Below the pieces are notes generated by a model. That model was not told the DNA's origin. It saw only the letters and a program-made list of their open reading frames with translations, and ran no database searches. This document shows positions 36,356 through 45,390 of a stretch of 64,000 nucleotides of DNA, in pieces (position 1 is the first letter of the stretch; every line of letters starts with the position of its first letter). A program made the position numbers and the translations under genes. Source of the DNA: Chitinophaga sp. LS1 (GTDB taxonomy: Bacteria > Bacteroidota > Bacteroidia > Chitinophagales > Chitinophagaceae); contig NZ_CP128362.1 in the NCBI RefSeq assembly GCF_034274695.1, forward strand, positions 1,426,001 through 1,490,000. Reading direction: 5' to 3'.

Positions 36356-37024
36356 CTATTCAATACTTACTTCTACCCGCCGATTTTGGGTACGCCCTGT
36401 TTCGGTATCATTTGTTGCGATGGGATTGTCAATACCTTTGCCTATAGCAGTGATCATATTTGCATCAACTCCTTTGGAGATGAGGTATTGCTTAAATGAT
36501 ATTGCTCTTTCCTGTGCCAGTCTCATATTTACAGAGATGTCCCCTTCACTGCTGGCGTAGCCATAAATGGTGATTTTATGTGCTTTCTTTATTTCCTTTA
36601 CGACTTCGTCGGAAATAGCAATAGGAGCGGAGTTCCCTTTGTTGAATGAAGCGGCAATACGGGCAGGAGCAGCGACAGGGGGACGAACCCCGGCAGCGGT
36701 AGGAGCCCCCTCCGCAGAGGTATGAGCAGTGACAGGAGGAACCCCGGCAGAGGTAGGAGCAGGATCACTAGCAACAGGTGAATCAGCTACCGGGGCAGGA
36801 GTTGCAACTAAAGTAGCTGTATCCATAACCGAAGTTGTAGCAGCTGTATCCGTAACCGGAGCTATAACAACCGTATCAGCTACTGCTTTTTCCTTTTTCG
36901 GTATAAAATACCAAACCGCCACTCCAACAATCACCACTACCAACAATAACACTATCCACAATTTACTCTTCTTTTCCGCCACCGGAACAGGATCATTATT
37001 CTTACTAAGATTAAATGCCATAAA
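36356..37024 (-). CDS. OmpA-domain protein of ter operon
   Basis: 222 residues from ATG 37024, preferred because it lies just after the terD stop and gives MAFNLSKNNDPVPV. One membrane helix (about 22-43, LWIVLLLVVVIVGVAVWYF) is followed by a long Pro/Ala/Thr/Val linker and an OmpA-like peptidoglycan-binding domain. That domain shows ITIYGYASSEGDISVNMRLA and ends in TGRTQNRRVEVSIE. It probably tethers the Ter machinery to the cell wall from the inner membrane. The linker is low complexity with repeated VxPAP-like steps. Confidence 0.85.
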   Translation of the reverse strand, partial: FMAFNLSKNNDPVPVAEKKSKLWIVLLLVVVIVGVAVWYFIPKKEKAVADTVVIAPVTDTAATTSVMDTATLVATPAPVADSPVASDPAPTSAGVPPVTAHTSAEGAPTAAGVRPPVAAPARIAASFNKGNSAPIAISDEVVKEIKKAHKITIYGYASSEGDISVNMRLAQERAISFKQYLISKGVDANMITAIGKGIDNPIATNDTETGRTQNRRVEVSIE

Positions 37025-37031
37025 AATATTT

Positions 37032-37682
37032 TTAAGTGTACATATCAACTAATGTCTGTAAACTACCCGTATGCGCTCTACCCATCGCCTCAAACTCCCA
37101 CGAATTCCCAACCCTGAATAAACGCCCAAACTCCACTGCATCCTCGTTCGTATATTTATCCTTCAGATCAAACCGCAATATTTCCTCCCCTGTACTCTCA
37201 TTGATGATCCTGATATAACAATCATCCACCTGCCCAAAATTCAGGTTCAGCGTACGTCTGTCCTTCTTATTATCATGCGGGTATTTACAGATCGTACAGC
37301 AGATGATGATCTGCTCTACATCAGGTGTAATTTTAGAAAGATCAATAAACATATCATCATCATCTCCATCACTCCTTCTTCCATCAGGGTCATCTATCGC
37401 CCCCATGATTGCACCATCTTTGGTAATAGGCCGCATCAACCCTTTCTCTACCGGATCTTCTATACAATTGTCCATCCTTACCTGCCCATAAAAAATAAAA
37501 TAAGAATCAGATGGAATCTTAAAACTCCCATTCAATGCAAATGCAGATACATCCAGATCAAACTCAGGTCCTCCCGGCTGATCGTTGGGATCCCATCCCA
37601 TACCTATTCTCACTACCGTAAGACCAGGAGCCGCTTTTGACAAGGAGAATCTTTCTCCTTTTGTTAGATTAAAACTTCCCAT
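37032..37682 (-). CDS. TerD-family protein 1
   Basis: 216 residues from ATG 37682 (MGSFNLTKGERFSL). TerD beta-sandwich domain: GMGWDPNDQPGGPEFDLDVS, then the calcium-binding acidic run in RRSDGDDDDMFIDLSKI, and FGQVDDCYIRI followed by ILRFDL. TerD proteins bind calcium and are linked to tellurite, phage and stress responses. It starts 14 bases after the upstream terD stop, in a tight operon. Confidence 0.92.
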   Translation of the reverse strand: MGSFNLTKGERFSLSKAAPGLTVVRIGMGWDPNDQPGGPEFDLDVSAFALNGSFKIPSDSYFIFYGQVRMDNCIEDPVEKGLMRPITKDGAIMGAIDDPDGRRSDGDDDDMFIDLSKITPDVEQIIICCTICKYPHDNKKDRRTLNLNFGQVDDCYIRIINESTGEEILRFDLKDKYTNEDAVEFGRLFRVGNSWEFEAMGRAHTGSLQTLVDMYT

Positions 37683-37695
37683 AAAAAAATGATTA

Positions 37696-38262
37696 TTATT
37701 GATACATATCAACCAGTGTATTCAGTCCTCCGGAAAATGCCTGCCCCACTGCTTCTACATCCCATTGTCCATTATTCCTTGACAATGTTGCAATGATCAC
37801 AGAGTCTTCTTCTTTGAATTCCTCATTGAGCCGGTATTGACACAGGAGCGTATTATCCGCCTCATTACGAATATTGATATAAGCATTCCGCACATAACCG
37901 AAATGATGTGCCCTCGATGCTGCCTGATCAATGGTCACCGCAAAGTAGAGATACTCGATTTGCTGATCGACCTTTCCGAGATCAATGGAAATGATCTCAT
38001 CATCTCCCTCTCCGGCGCCATCCCTGTTATCACCCGGATAGTAAGCAGCACCATCAGGACTGGTATTGTTATTATAGAAAACAAAAAACGTATCCTGCGG
38101 CAACTTGCCATTGGCCCCCATCATAAAGACAGAGAGGTCCAGGTCTACATTGTAACCATTTACATTTGCTGTATCCCAACCCAGTCCTGCTATTATTTTC
38201 CGCAATCCGGGAGTCGTCTTTTCCAGTGATACAGGTTTCCTTTTCTCTAAATGAATTGCCAT
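37696..38262 (-). CDS. TerD-family protein 2
   Basis: 188 residues, complete TerD domain: MAIHLEKRKPVSLEKTTPGL, LGWDTANVNGYNVDLDLS, the acidic DNRDGAGEGDDEIISIDLGK loop and NAYINIRNEADNTLLCQYRL. It is the paralogue of the next gene. It begins 3 bases after the stop of the preceding Hsp70-like gene. Confidence 0.92.
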   Translation of the reverse strand: MAIHLEKRKPVSLEKTTPGLRKIIAGLGWDTANVNGYNVDLDLSVFMMGANGKLPQDTFFVFYNNNTSPDGAAYYPGDNRDGAGEGDDEIISIDLGKVDQQIEYLYFAVTIDQAASRAHHFGYVRNAYINIRNEADNTLLCQYRLNEEFKEEDSVIIATLSRNNGQWDVEAVGQAFSGGLNTLVDMYQ

Positions 38263-38265
38263 AAC

Positions 38266-39591
38266 TTACTTTTTTGATGGTGGTAATGGTGGTGGTAATG
38301 GAGGTTTATTCTTATTCACAACTGGCGGTAATGGCGGCTTTGCAGCTGGCAATGGCGGTGCTGATGAAGCAGATGAAGCAGCCGGAACTGCCGGTGGCAA
38401 TGATGGAGCCGGAACTGGTGGTGATGAAGATGGAACTGAAACCGGCAGTGGTGATGAAGCACCCGAAACCGGGAGCGATGAGGATGGAACCGAACCCCTT
38501 GCTGATGACGGTGGCGCAACAACCTTTCGGAATAACCCCGCAAAAACCAACTCCATCGTATCTTTCAACCAAACAGGTTCTACTTTCTTCACACGAGGAT
38601 ATTTCTTCAATAACTTATTCAAAAAATAAGATGTACTGATTTCTTCTCCTACCAATAAAACAACTGTGTTATCCACATTCAATTTATTCTCTTCCAATAA
38701 ACCATCGATATTGTTATACACCACCTGATCATTGGAATAAAACTGCAACCGTTCATTCAGTGTCCGCTCCTTCACCTGAAACCAATACTTATGCCCATCC
38801 GTCAGTTCCACTTCTCCCTTTATAACCGGTGAAAGATGATTGAGCTGATCTGTGCAAAAAGGCAGTATCGCACCTGTCTCCTTCTCTATATCAATCGACA
38901 AAAACGACTGCTGTGCAATAATGTATTCTATGATCATTTCAGCCAACAGCTTTACTCTTGGATCAGCGCCCTGCCCATCCATAGACAAGGTACTTACAGG
39001 TCCCTGCTGGAAATTTTCATACAACTTAAAATACAGTGTTCCATTCAGTCCATTCAATAACAACACATGATTACGGGGCGTAATAGCACCCCATCCTGCC
39101 AATACTTCAAACAACGCGGCATCATAATTCACCCTGCTTGTACTGAAATATCCTGCATCTATAAACAAACTTTCTATCAGCGCCTTCTCTTTGTCTTCGA
39201 TATCCACATCAAATAAAAAATGAAGCGACAAATGCTGACGATAAGATTCTATTGAATCACTCTTATATAATACTGTATTGATAAAGAAAGACAGACATTG
39301 CTCTACACCATAGTAAAACAGTTGCTTTACAGGCTTCTTATTACCATATATGGTAAAATGCTTTGCCGGATCTTTGATGATCTCAAAATAGTCTCCATAA
39401 GCATTTGGATGATGCTGGTTGAACATATCCCTCGCCGCATTTCCAAATATGAAATCGTTCCCATTCACATAGAAATACAACAATACCTCGTTGCTATCCT
39501 TTATAATCAGGGGTGCATACGCATTACTATTAGTCTGGTACCAGAAAGAGACTAATCGCCTGGATATCTTCACTAGCAATCGATAGGTCAT
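38266..39591 (-). CDS. Degenerate Hsp70/actin-like protein with Pro-rich tail
   Basis: 441 residues. The first 355 have an Hsp70-like rhythm: LLYFYVNGNDFIFGNAARDM near residue 33, ALFEVLAGWGAITPRNHVLL and LNGLNGTLYFKLYE in place of the phosphate-2 loop, and VVLLVGEEISTSYFLNKLL in place of the adenosine motif. Nucleotide-binding glycines are mostly lost, so it may be a non-catalytic partner of the 1270-residue neighbour. The last 75 residues are Pro/Ser/Ala repeats ending PPLPPPLPPSKK, a probable protein-binding tail. It is placed between the big ATPase and terD with 3-base gaps. Confidence 0.65.
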   Translation of the reverse strand: MTYRLLVKISRRLVSFWYQTNSNAYAPLIIKDSNEVLLYFYVNGNDFIFGNAARDMFNQHHPNAYGDYFEIIKDPAKHFTIYGNKKPVKQLFYYGVEQCLSFFINTVLYKSDSIESYRQHLSLHFLFDVDIEDKEKALIESLFIDAGYFSTSRVNYDAALFEVLAGWGAITPRNHVLLLNGLNGTLYFKLYENFQQGPVSTLSMDGQGADPRVKLLAEMIIEYIIAQQSFLSIDIEKETGAILPFCTDQLNHLSPVIKGEVELTDGHKYWFQVKERTLNERLQFYSNDQVVYNNIDGLLEENKLNVDNTVVLLVGEEISTSYFLNKLLKKYPRVKKVEPVWLKDTMELVFAGLFRKVVAPPSSARGSVPSSSLPVSGASSPLPVSVPSSSPPVPAPSLPPAVPAASSASSAPPLPAAKPPLPPVVNKNKPPLPPPLPPSKK

Positions 39592-39594
39592 AGC

Positions 39595-42500
39595 TTACTG
39601 GATTTTGATTCCTTTTAACAGATGCTTTTCAAAAAACTTCATCCCTTCGAGTATGATGATAGGCGCCACATAATCAAACTTCTTCTGCTCATCCACTTTA
39701 CGTTTCTTCGCTTCTATAAACTCAGGTATGCCCTTGATGTAGTTTTCGATATTCATATCCTGAAATCCTGCCATGAAGTCCGCCGAGCTCATTTTCAATC
39801 CGAACATGGAAGACGCCACCCTGTAGAATAAATCTGCAAAGTCCATAAACCGCGGACAAGGCTGGCTTCCCTGTGGTGGATAGTTGATGAAATAATCACC
39901 AATATGTTCCAGCATTTCCGGCGTAATTGAATTGGTAGATTCGAGGTATTTGAATTCGCCATTAGGCATGACTATACAGAAATGATCTTCCCCCAGAATC
40001 TCGATGGCCTGCTTATTGGTGGGCACTAATATCCTGGTAAGGTTCGTAGGAATAGCGAGCCCTTTTGATACTTCGTATTTAACATCTGTATAGCTGTCTC
40101 CTTTCTGAGAATTGATATCTATTATTTTCAGCGGACTTTGACTCACAGGAATGATGGTCTTTCTTGCCACCGCTTCGCCACCAATACCTCTGATGAACAT
40201 CTGGGTATAGTAGTTATTTGCAGCAGACGGATCGACCGCATTGAACCAGTCAAAGATGCGGGCGCCTTTACCTGCAAAGGCAATCCTGATTTTTGGAGGC
40301 GTGTTTTTCACTGCAGGTGGCGCATCTTCGGAACGGATTATTTCTGTTCGTAGCTTATGTACCAGTTGCCCTGCATAGAACATGATCAGCCCTGTGATGT
40401 ACAGGTTCACACTCATCATCTCTTTACACTCCGCTGCTATGAGCAGATAAAAGGTATTAAAGTCTGTATGCTCCAACCGGTCCAATACCTGTTCAAAGTA
40501 ATAGGGAGCCGTATTTTCAGAAAATTTATTCTCTCCCTTGTTCAGTCCCTGGATCGAGATGCGTTTCCTTTCACACATTTTCAACAGCACGGTTCTGAAA
40601 TTGGGGGAATATCGGGTGGCCTGCGCCATACGCTCAGCTGCAAAGCGAATGGAGTTTTGCTTGATCATCGCCTTGCCATCTAACATCTGGCAAAGTGCTG
40701 TAATATCTGTTGTACTACCACCAATATCAAAACACAGGATTAACTCACCTGCATTTATTGAATAGCCGCCCTGGGGCCTGACGAGATAATTCGCTACCGC
40801 ACAGGCTTCTGACAAAGACTCCTGATTACCCAGTTCTTTAAAATCAAAACGAATAGGTGCCGTATCAAAAGGAATTTCTACGATCTCCTTCTTTTTTGTT
40901 TCCTTTTCATTGCCCCAGCCACTTTCATCACTTGCTCCCCAACCACCACCTGTATCACTGCCTACGCCCCAGGTACTTTTCTGCACATCACCAATATCCG
41001 ACAGGTCAGATGGTGGATATGTCTTCAATTTAACGTTGCTATTGATAGGGCTGATATTCACTAACGAATCCCAGATGGCTCTGTATTCGCTTAAAAGGTC
41101 TTTGCCCATAGAAGAGGGATAAGACCATTTCAGCGTATGCGGCTCATGGTTTTCCTCAAAGAGCTGTGCATATACATGCAACATCAGCGTACTCAGGTAA
41201 GCCGTTTTATAACTTTTATCAATACGCTGTGTGGACCATTTCATATTGTATACCAGCTCTGCCGTCCCCACTCTGTTGTAGGTCAGGAAATACCTGTTAT
41301 CCGATGCGCTATCAATAGGAAGGTTCTTTTCAAAACAAGGGAATCCACCTTTTACTGCATCTGACAAGAGAGAATCCGGCTGATTGTTCTTTTCATTCAC
41401 AATCCTTCTGGGATCATGAATAGTGAGCACCGACTTGATAGAATTGGAAAAAATCTCATCATTCTGAAAGAAAAATATTTCATCTTCCACAGCCGGACGT
41501 TCATCATTATTTTTCAAATCGGTGGACAACAATGAAATCCTTTTGTTCGTGAGTTTCAGATCCTCTTTCACCTTATTATCACTTTCGGAATAGTAAGCAA
41601 TGGAAGAATTCGTACTACCAAAATCCACGCCCAGGAAAGCCGGGTATAATGTCTTTGTCGTATTCAGCATATTCAATGGAAATGCCGGATCGTTCCCAAA
41701 TGATTTGTATCGTATAATGCCAAAACCACAATCTACGCCTGCATGCGAGAACTTAATGCCTTTGAATGGCTGATTACTTTCGTAGATCTCATACTTATAT
41801 TTGTTATCAGCCACTGCATTGTTCGATGCGATGTGAAGCTGCACCTGCGTATCAGGAACAGATACAGCGCGGCCTTTTTCCGCCAGGTAAAATGGGATAC
41901 CTTTATCATCCAGCGCAATGCGGAAGAACTCGTCATTGACATTGCCAATAAACGGCGTGGCCTGGAATTTAGCATCGTTGTGAGGAATCTCGGAATACAG
42001 GAAATACCGGTTCCATTGTTTGGATATAAAGTTGGGCCACATCAGTATGTCTTTTCCCATAATGGCTTCCTGCGTAACTTTATACACTACCTGTCTGAGA
42101 ATTTCATTGCCGGTATCGGTAAATAGTTTGAGGTGTACGATCAGCTTTTCTCCATCCCTGTCATTAGGATCATATACCGCAGAGATACGTGATCTGACAT
42201 TAGAGTTAGGCGACAATCCAGCAAGCGCATCCAGGTTTGTTCCAAATACATTTAAGGCAAGCGGTGTCAATGGCAGCGCAAAGTATGTATAGTTATTAGG
42301 CTGACCCTTTGTTTCGGCGGCTAATAACAGTATGGGTTTATTAGATAAGAAGTTCTTTTTTTCAGCACCTTCTTTACCAAAATCTATCTGCGCAATTTCG
42401 GTGGAGTCTGGTAGCAGGAGATCTTTGGGATCAAATGGAATACTGTATGCTGAATTTTCTACCTGTGTGATGATGCCTTCAGAACCGAATAATAAAGTGG

Positions 42501-43407
42501 AATAATTAAATAACTTACTAAAGGGTAATGCAAACAGAGAACCAACTTCAGGAGGGGTGGAACTATCCAGTCTGGGAAAGTTTTTTTGCTCCTGATATCT
42601 CACCATATCCTTTATCCAATCCTGCAGACAGGCGCTGATATTTTCGTAGGAAGGTCTGATATCAGCCGGCAAACCACTAAAGTGCTGTTTGAATGACTGT
42701 ATATTGTCCAGGATATGTTTGGCATATCCATAGATTAATTTCAGCTCCTGCTGGCCTGGATCAGATTTTAACGGATCTACAAAACGACCGCTTTGAATAT
42801 TGATGAAAGGATATTTTCCTTTGATGTTATAAGATACCGAAGTAAAGAGAAAGCAATCGGGCGATGTACCACCGATTACATTTCCTTTGAAAGAGATCAC
42901 ATCTATAAACGGCACCTTCTCTGCATTATCAGCCAGTGACTGATCGCTCCATAGGGGTTGTCTTTCAAACAAAGCATTGCCAAATGCACCAGTGGGTTCA
43001 TAAATATTTTCTGTATCGGGCAGCTTTTTTCCATCTGAATAAACGAGGGGAACGCGGTTTACTTCAATATCTTTATAGTTCAATGCGAGGCAACTGATAA
43101 AACCTTTCCACTCACTTACCAGCGATTTGTAAAACGACATGAGCCCGGAAGTAGCGGCATCCTGATCAATGATATTGTTCAAAGCGCTTTCGAACAGGGC
43201 CGCTCTCGCAAATACGGTAGGAATACCAGATACAAGAGTACCAATGTTTACAGCAGCACCGCCATCCTGTTCCACTGCTATCTCAGGAATAATGATATTT
43301 CTGGTAAAAACTTCCAGCTGTGGGATCTTGTCCCAGGCGAATTGCACGCCCTGTAGTTCTGTCTTAGGGTGTACCTTGATAGTTAAGGCTTTTATTTTAT
43401 TGCTCAT
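39595..43407 (-). CDS. Giant actin/Hsp70-fold ATPase of ter operon
   Basis: 1270 residues. The N-terminal 585 residues match no domain I know. From about 589 an actin/Hsp70-superfamily ATPase begins: FLGVDFGSTNSSIAYY (phosphate-1), ILCFDIGGSTTDITALC (about 889, phosphate-2), and RIAFAGKGARIFDWF (adenosine motif). A Gly/Trp/Ser-rich acidic loop (WGVGSDTGGGWG) sits near 812. There is no signal peptide. It is an actin-like protein of the size seen in SrfB-type virulence-associated ATPases, but I cannot assign it firmly. It is flanked 8 bases away by a tubulin-like gene. Confidence 0.75.
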   Translation of the reverse strand: MSNKIKALTIKVHPKTELQGVQFAWDKIPQLEVFTRNIIIPEIAVEQDGGAAVNIGTLVSGIPTVFARAALFESALNNIIDQDAATSGLMSFYKSLVSEWKGFISCLALNYKDIEVNRVPLVYSDGKKLPDTENIYEPTGAFGNALFERQPLWSDQSLADNAEKVPFIDVISFKGNVIGGTSPDCFLFTSVSYNIKGKYPFINIQSGRFVDPLKSDPGQQELKLIYGYAKHILDNIQSFKQHFSGLPADIRPSYENISACLQDWIKDMVRYQEQKNFPRLDSSTPPEVGSLFALPFSKLFNYSTLLFGSEGIITQVENSAYSIPFDPKDLLLPDSTEIAQIDFGKEGAEKKNFLSNKPILLLAAETKGQPNNYTYFALPLTPLALNVFGTNLDALAGLSPNSNVRSRISAVYDPNDRDGEKLIVHLKLFTDTGNEILRQVVYKVTQEAIMGKDILMWPNFISKQWNRYFLYSEIPHNDAKFQATPFIGNVNDEFFRIALDDKGIPFYLAEKGRAVSVPDTQVQLHIASNNAVADNKYKYEIYESNQPFKGIKFSHAGVDCGFGIIRYKSFGNDPAFPLNMLNTTKTLYPAFLGVDFGSTNSSIAYYSESDNKVKEDLKLTNKRISLLSTDLKNNDERPAVEDEIFFFQNDEIFSNSIKSVLTIHDPRRIVNEKNNQPDSLLSDAVKGGFPCFEKNLPIDSASDNRYFLTYNRVGTAELVYNMKWSTQRIDKSYKTAYLSTLMLHVYAQLFEENHEPHTLKWSYPSSMGKDLLSEYRAIWDSLVNISPINSNVKLKTYPPSDLSDIGDVQKSTWGVGSDTGGGWGASDESGWGNEKETKKKEIVEIPFDTAPIRFDFKELGNQESLSEACAVANYLVRPQGGYSINAGELILCFDIGGSTTDITALCQMLDGKAMIKQNSIRFAAERMAQATRYSPNFRTVLLKMCERKRISIQGLNKGENKFSENTAPYYFEQVLDRLEHTDFNTFYLLIAAECKEMMSVNLYITGLIMFYAGQLVHKLRTEIIRSEDAPPAVKNTPPKIRIAFAGKGARIFDWFNAVDPSAANNYYTQMFIRGIGGEAVARKTIIPVSQSPLKIIDINSQKGDSYTDVKYEVSKGLAIPTNLTRILVPTNKQAIEILGEDHFCIVMPNGEFKYLESTNSITPEMLEHIGDYFINYPPQGSQPCPRFMDFADLFYRVASSMFGLKMSSADFMAGFQDMNIENYIKGIPEFIEAKKRKVDEQKKFDYVAPIIILEGMKFFEKHLLKGIKIQ

Positions 43408-43414
43408 TGTAATT

Positions 43415-45037
43415 TCAGATTAAATGGAAGCCCTGTGAATGAGTGATTGCATTGTAGATATGAGCGAGGAATTTTTCTTTTGTGGTATTGACCTGTTGCT
43501 CTTCGGCTGGTCCCAGGTTGATCAGCTTTTTGACAAAGGTGTCATATCTGTTAGCCAGTAAACCTCCTTTAGGCCAGTGATTTTTTTCATCGGGGAAGAT
43601 GGTGCCGACATCCAGTTTCTTCAATTCAGAGAGACTATCAGGGAAGGCTTTGCTATCGAAGATGAATGTACCCGGGGCAACCGTGTTCCTAACCTGGTAC
43701 AACCAACCGGGTGTGAATCGTGCGCTTTCGAAGGTGTATGCGAATGCCTTGAAGTAGTCATTGATTTCACCGCATTCAGCATCGGTGATGGTATTATATT
43801 GGGTGATTTTTTGCTCCTGACACCTGGTAATAAAACCTTTGATACCGGCGTCACCGTTTGCCGCATTATTGACGGTGAGTGAAATATGTGCCAGTGAAAA
43901 GAAAGCGCCGATTTTGTTGGCGAATCGTTCTCCTGCTTTATTACCATTGCCCACAAAGTCGTGAATAGAGAAACTGAAGGCGTTGCTGTTAAAGTCTACG
44001 GCTTTGTATACGTACTCAGTTTTGTCTACATCCAGACCGGTTGTTCTGGTAAAGAAATCATAGGCAGCACAGGCAGCCAGTAATTCAGTGATATGTGCCG
44101 CATTTTCCTGGGTAGCACCACCGGTGATGGTTTGGGTACTGCCATTGTCTACAGGTTTACTTTCTACCGGCCAACCGATGTGATAGAGCATTTTATAGCA
44201 TCGCTGTACGGTAGGATCACTTTGATAAAACTGCAGGGCAGCCTGACTATTCAGGGGAAAATAAGAGGCATCTGCGATGATACTATTTTCTTTATTGGCT
44301 TTCTGTTTGTCATTGGGCTTTTTGAAAGTAAAGTATTCAGTGAGCAGGGTAGAGCCGAACTTTGCTTTGGAGAAGTCGATGCTGGAAGCCCCTTTGGACC
44401 GGATCTTTATGAATTCCTGCAGGGCTTTGGGAATGATGGGAATAGAAGAAGCACCTGTGCCACCGAAGATAGAGCCGAAGATGAACACACGAGCATCTTG
44501 CCCGGCGAGTTCCAGTTTGGTAACAAATTCATCCAGTTCCCGTTCCTGTACTTTTACATCTGTGCCTCTTACAATATTTCTGGCTGCCTCGATCATACCA
44601 TGGTACATGAGCATAGAGCCCAGGTGTGTTTGTGCACGGTAGCCATGAGAGAGGTCGAATTCCTGTACAGATTCGTTGTCAAGAAAAAGGTCTGAGATGA
44701 GTTTATTGCCTTTTTGTTGTTCAGGTGTGCCTGAATTCAACTTGGAAATATTTTTATAATTCTCTCTGCCCTGACCGGAATAGTTGGTATAAAACCGGTA
44801 GAGGTTTAGTTTAGAAGAGAAGAAGGTATTTGCATTGGGGGTACCGCCGGATTTAATCCGGTTGTATAATTGAATCAGTTTTTCCACACGGCCTTTGTTG
44901 CCATTAGCCTGATCTGTATCGAGTGTGAGCATTTCGATTTCCTTGCTGTCGAACATGCCTACTGCACAGAGGTGAGTGAAGGCTTCGAGGCAGCGCATGC
45001 CGGTACCACCGACGGCGATAACGAATAATTTGTCCAT
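43415..45037 (-). CDS. Tubulin/FtsZ-like GTPase of ter operon
   Basis: 540 residues. It starts MDKLFVIAVGGTGMRCLEAF, a Rossmann-like first strand and loop, followed by LTLDTDQANGN. The tubulin/FtsZ-type G-box is VFIFGSIFGGTGASSIPII (about 183-201). It resembles the 'tubulin-like' Tubulin_2 proteins rather than true FtsZ and is longer at both ends. It probably binds GTP and may polymerise. It is co-transcribed with the actin-like ATPase and two TerD genes. Confidence 0.78.
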   Translation of the reverse strand: MDKLFVIAVGGTGMRCLEAFTHLCAVGMFDSKEIEMLTLDTDQANGNKGRVEKLIQLYNRIKSGGTPNANTFFSSKLNLYRFYTNYSGQGRENYKNISKLNSGTPEQQKGNKLISDLFLDNESVQEFDLSHGYRAQTHLGSMLMYHGMIEAARNIVRGTDVKVQERELDEFVTKLELAGQDARVFIFGSIFGGTGASSIPIIPKALQEFIKIRSKGASSIDFSKAKFGSTLLTEYFTFKKPNDKQKANKENSIIADASYFPLNSQAALQFYQSDPTVQRCYKMLYHIGWPVESKPVDNGSTQTITGGATQENAAHITELLAACAAYDFFTRTTGLDVDKTEYVYKAVDFNSNAFSFSIHDFVGNGNKAGERFANKIGAFFSLAHISLTVNNAANGDAGIKGFITRCQEQKITQYNTITDAECGEINDYFKAFAYTFESARFTPGWLYQVRNTVAPGTFIFDSKAFPDSLSELKKLDVGTIFPDEKNHWPKGGLLANRYDTFVKKLINLGPAEEQQVNTTKEKFLAHIYNAITHSQGFHLI

Positions 45038-45049
45038 GATGATTGCAGA

Positions 45050-45388
45050 TTAAAACCAGTGACCTAGCTTACCATTTGTGAAGATGCGGCTGAGGATGTA
45101 GCCTAATAGGATGTATAAGAAGAAGCCTGCTGCGGTGCCAATGGTTAAGGCGGCGATGTAATTTTTTATCACCATTCTGTTACCATCGGGCATGAATACA
45201 AAGAAGCCGAGAAGGAAGATGAGAATAGGATTTACCAGACATAATACCCAGAACCATAGTTTCCTGATTTTGGGATCTTTGGGTCTGCTGCCACCTTCGA
45301 ATTTGATGAGGTTAGCGATGATAGCTGCGATGAATAAGATGACAAGGGTGATAATGACAGAAACGGTGTAGGCAGTAATTGATTCCAT
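45050..45388 (-). CDS. Small four-helix membrane protein
   Basis: 112 residues with three or four hydrophobic helices (about 8-27, 44-67, 77-103) and short charged loops. No family is recognised. It sits between the lipoprotein and tubulin-like genes with 2- and 12-base gaps, so it belongs to the Ter operon and may be its membrane anchor. Confidence 0.7.
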   Translation of the reverse strand: MESITAYTVSVIITLVILFIAAIIANLIKFEGGSRPKDPKIRKLWFWVLCLVNPILIFLLGFFVFMPDGNRMVIKNYIAALTIGTAAGFFLYILLGYILSRIFTNGKLGHWF

Positions 45389-45390
45389 GA

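Noticed and set aside
36985..37024. TerD-domain fusion at the start of the OmpA-domain protein
   Set aside because: MAFNLSKN resembles the TerD start for only eight residues and then diverges, so it is not a domain.
37275..37640. A 121-codon plus-strand frame across the TerD genes
   Set aside because: It is antisense to a clear TerD gene and has no homology pattern.
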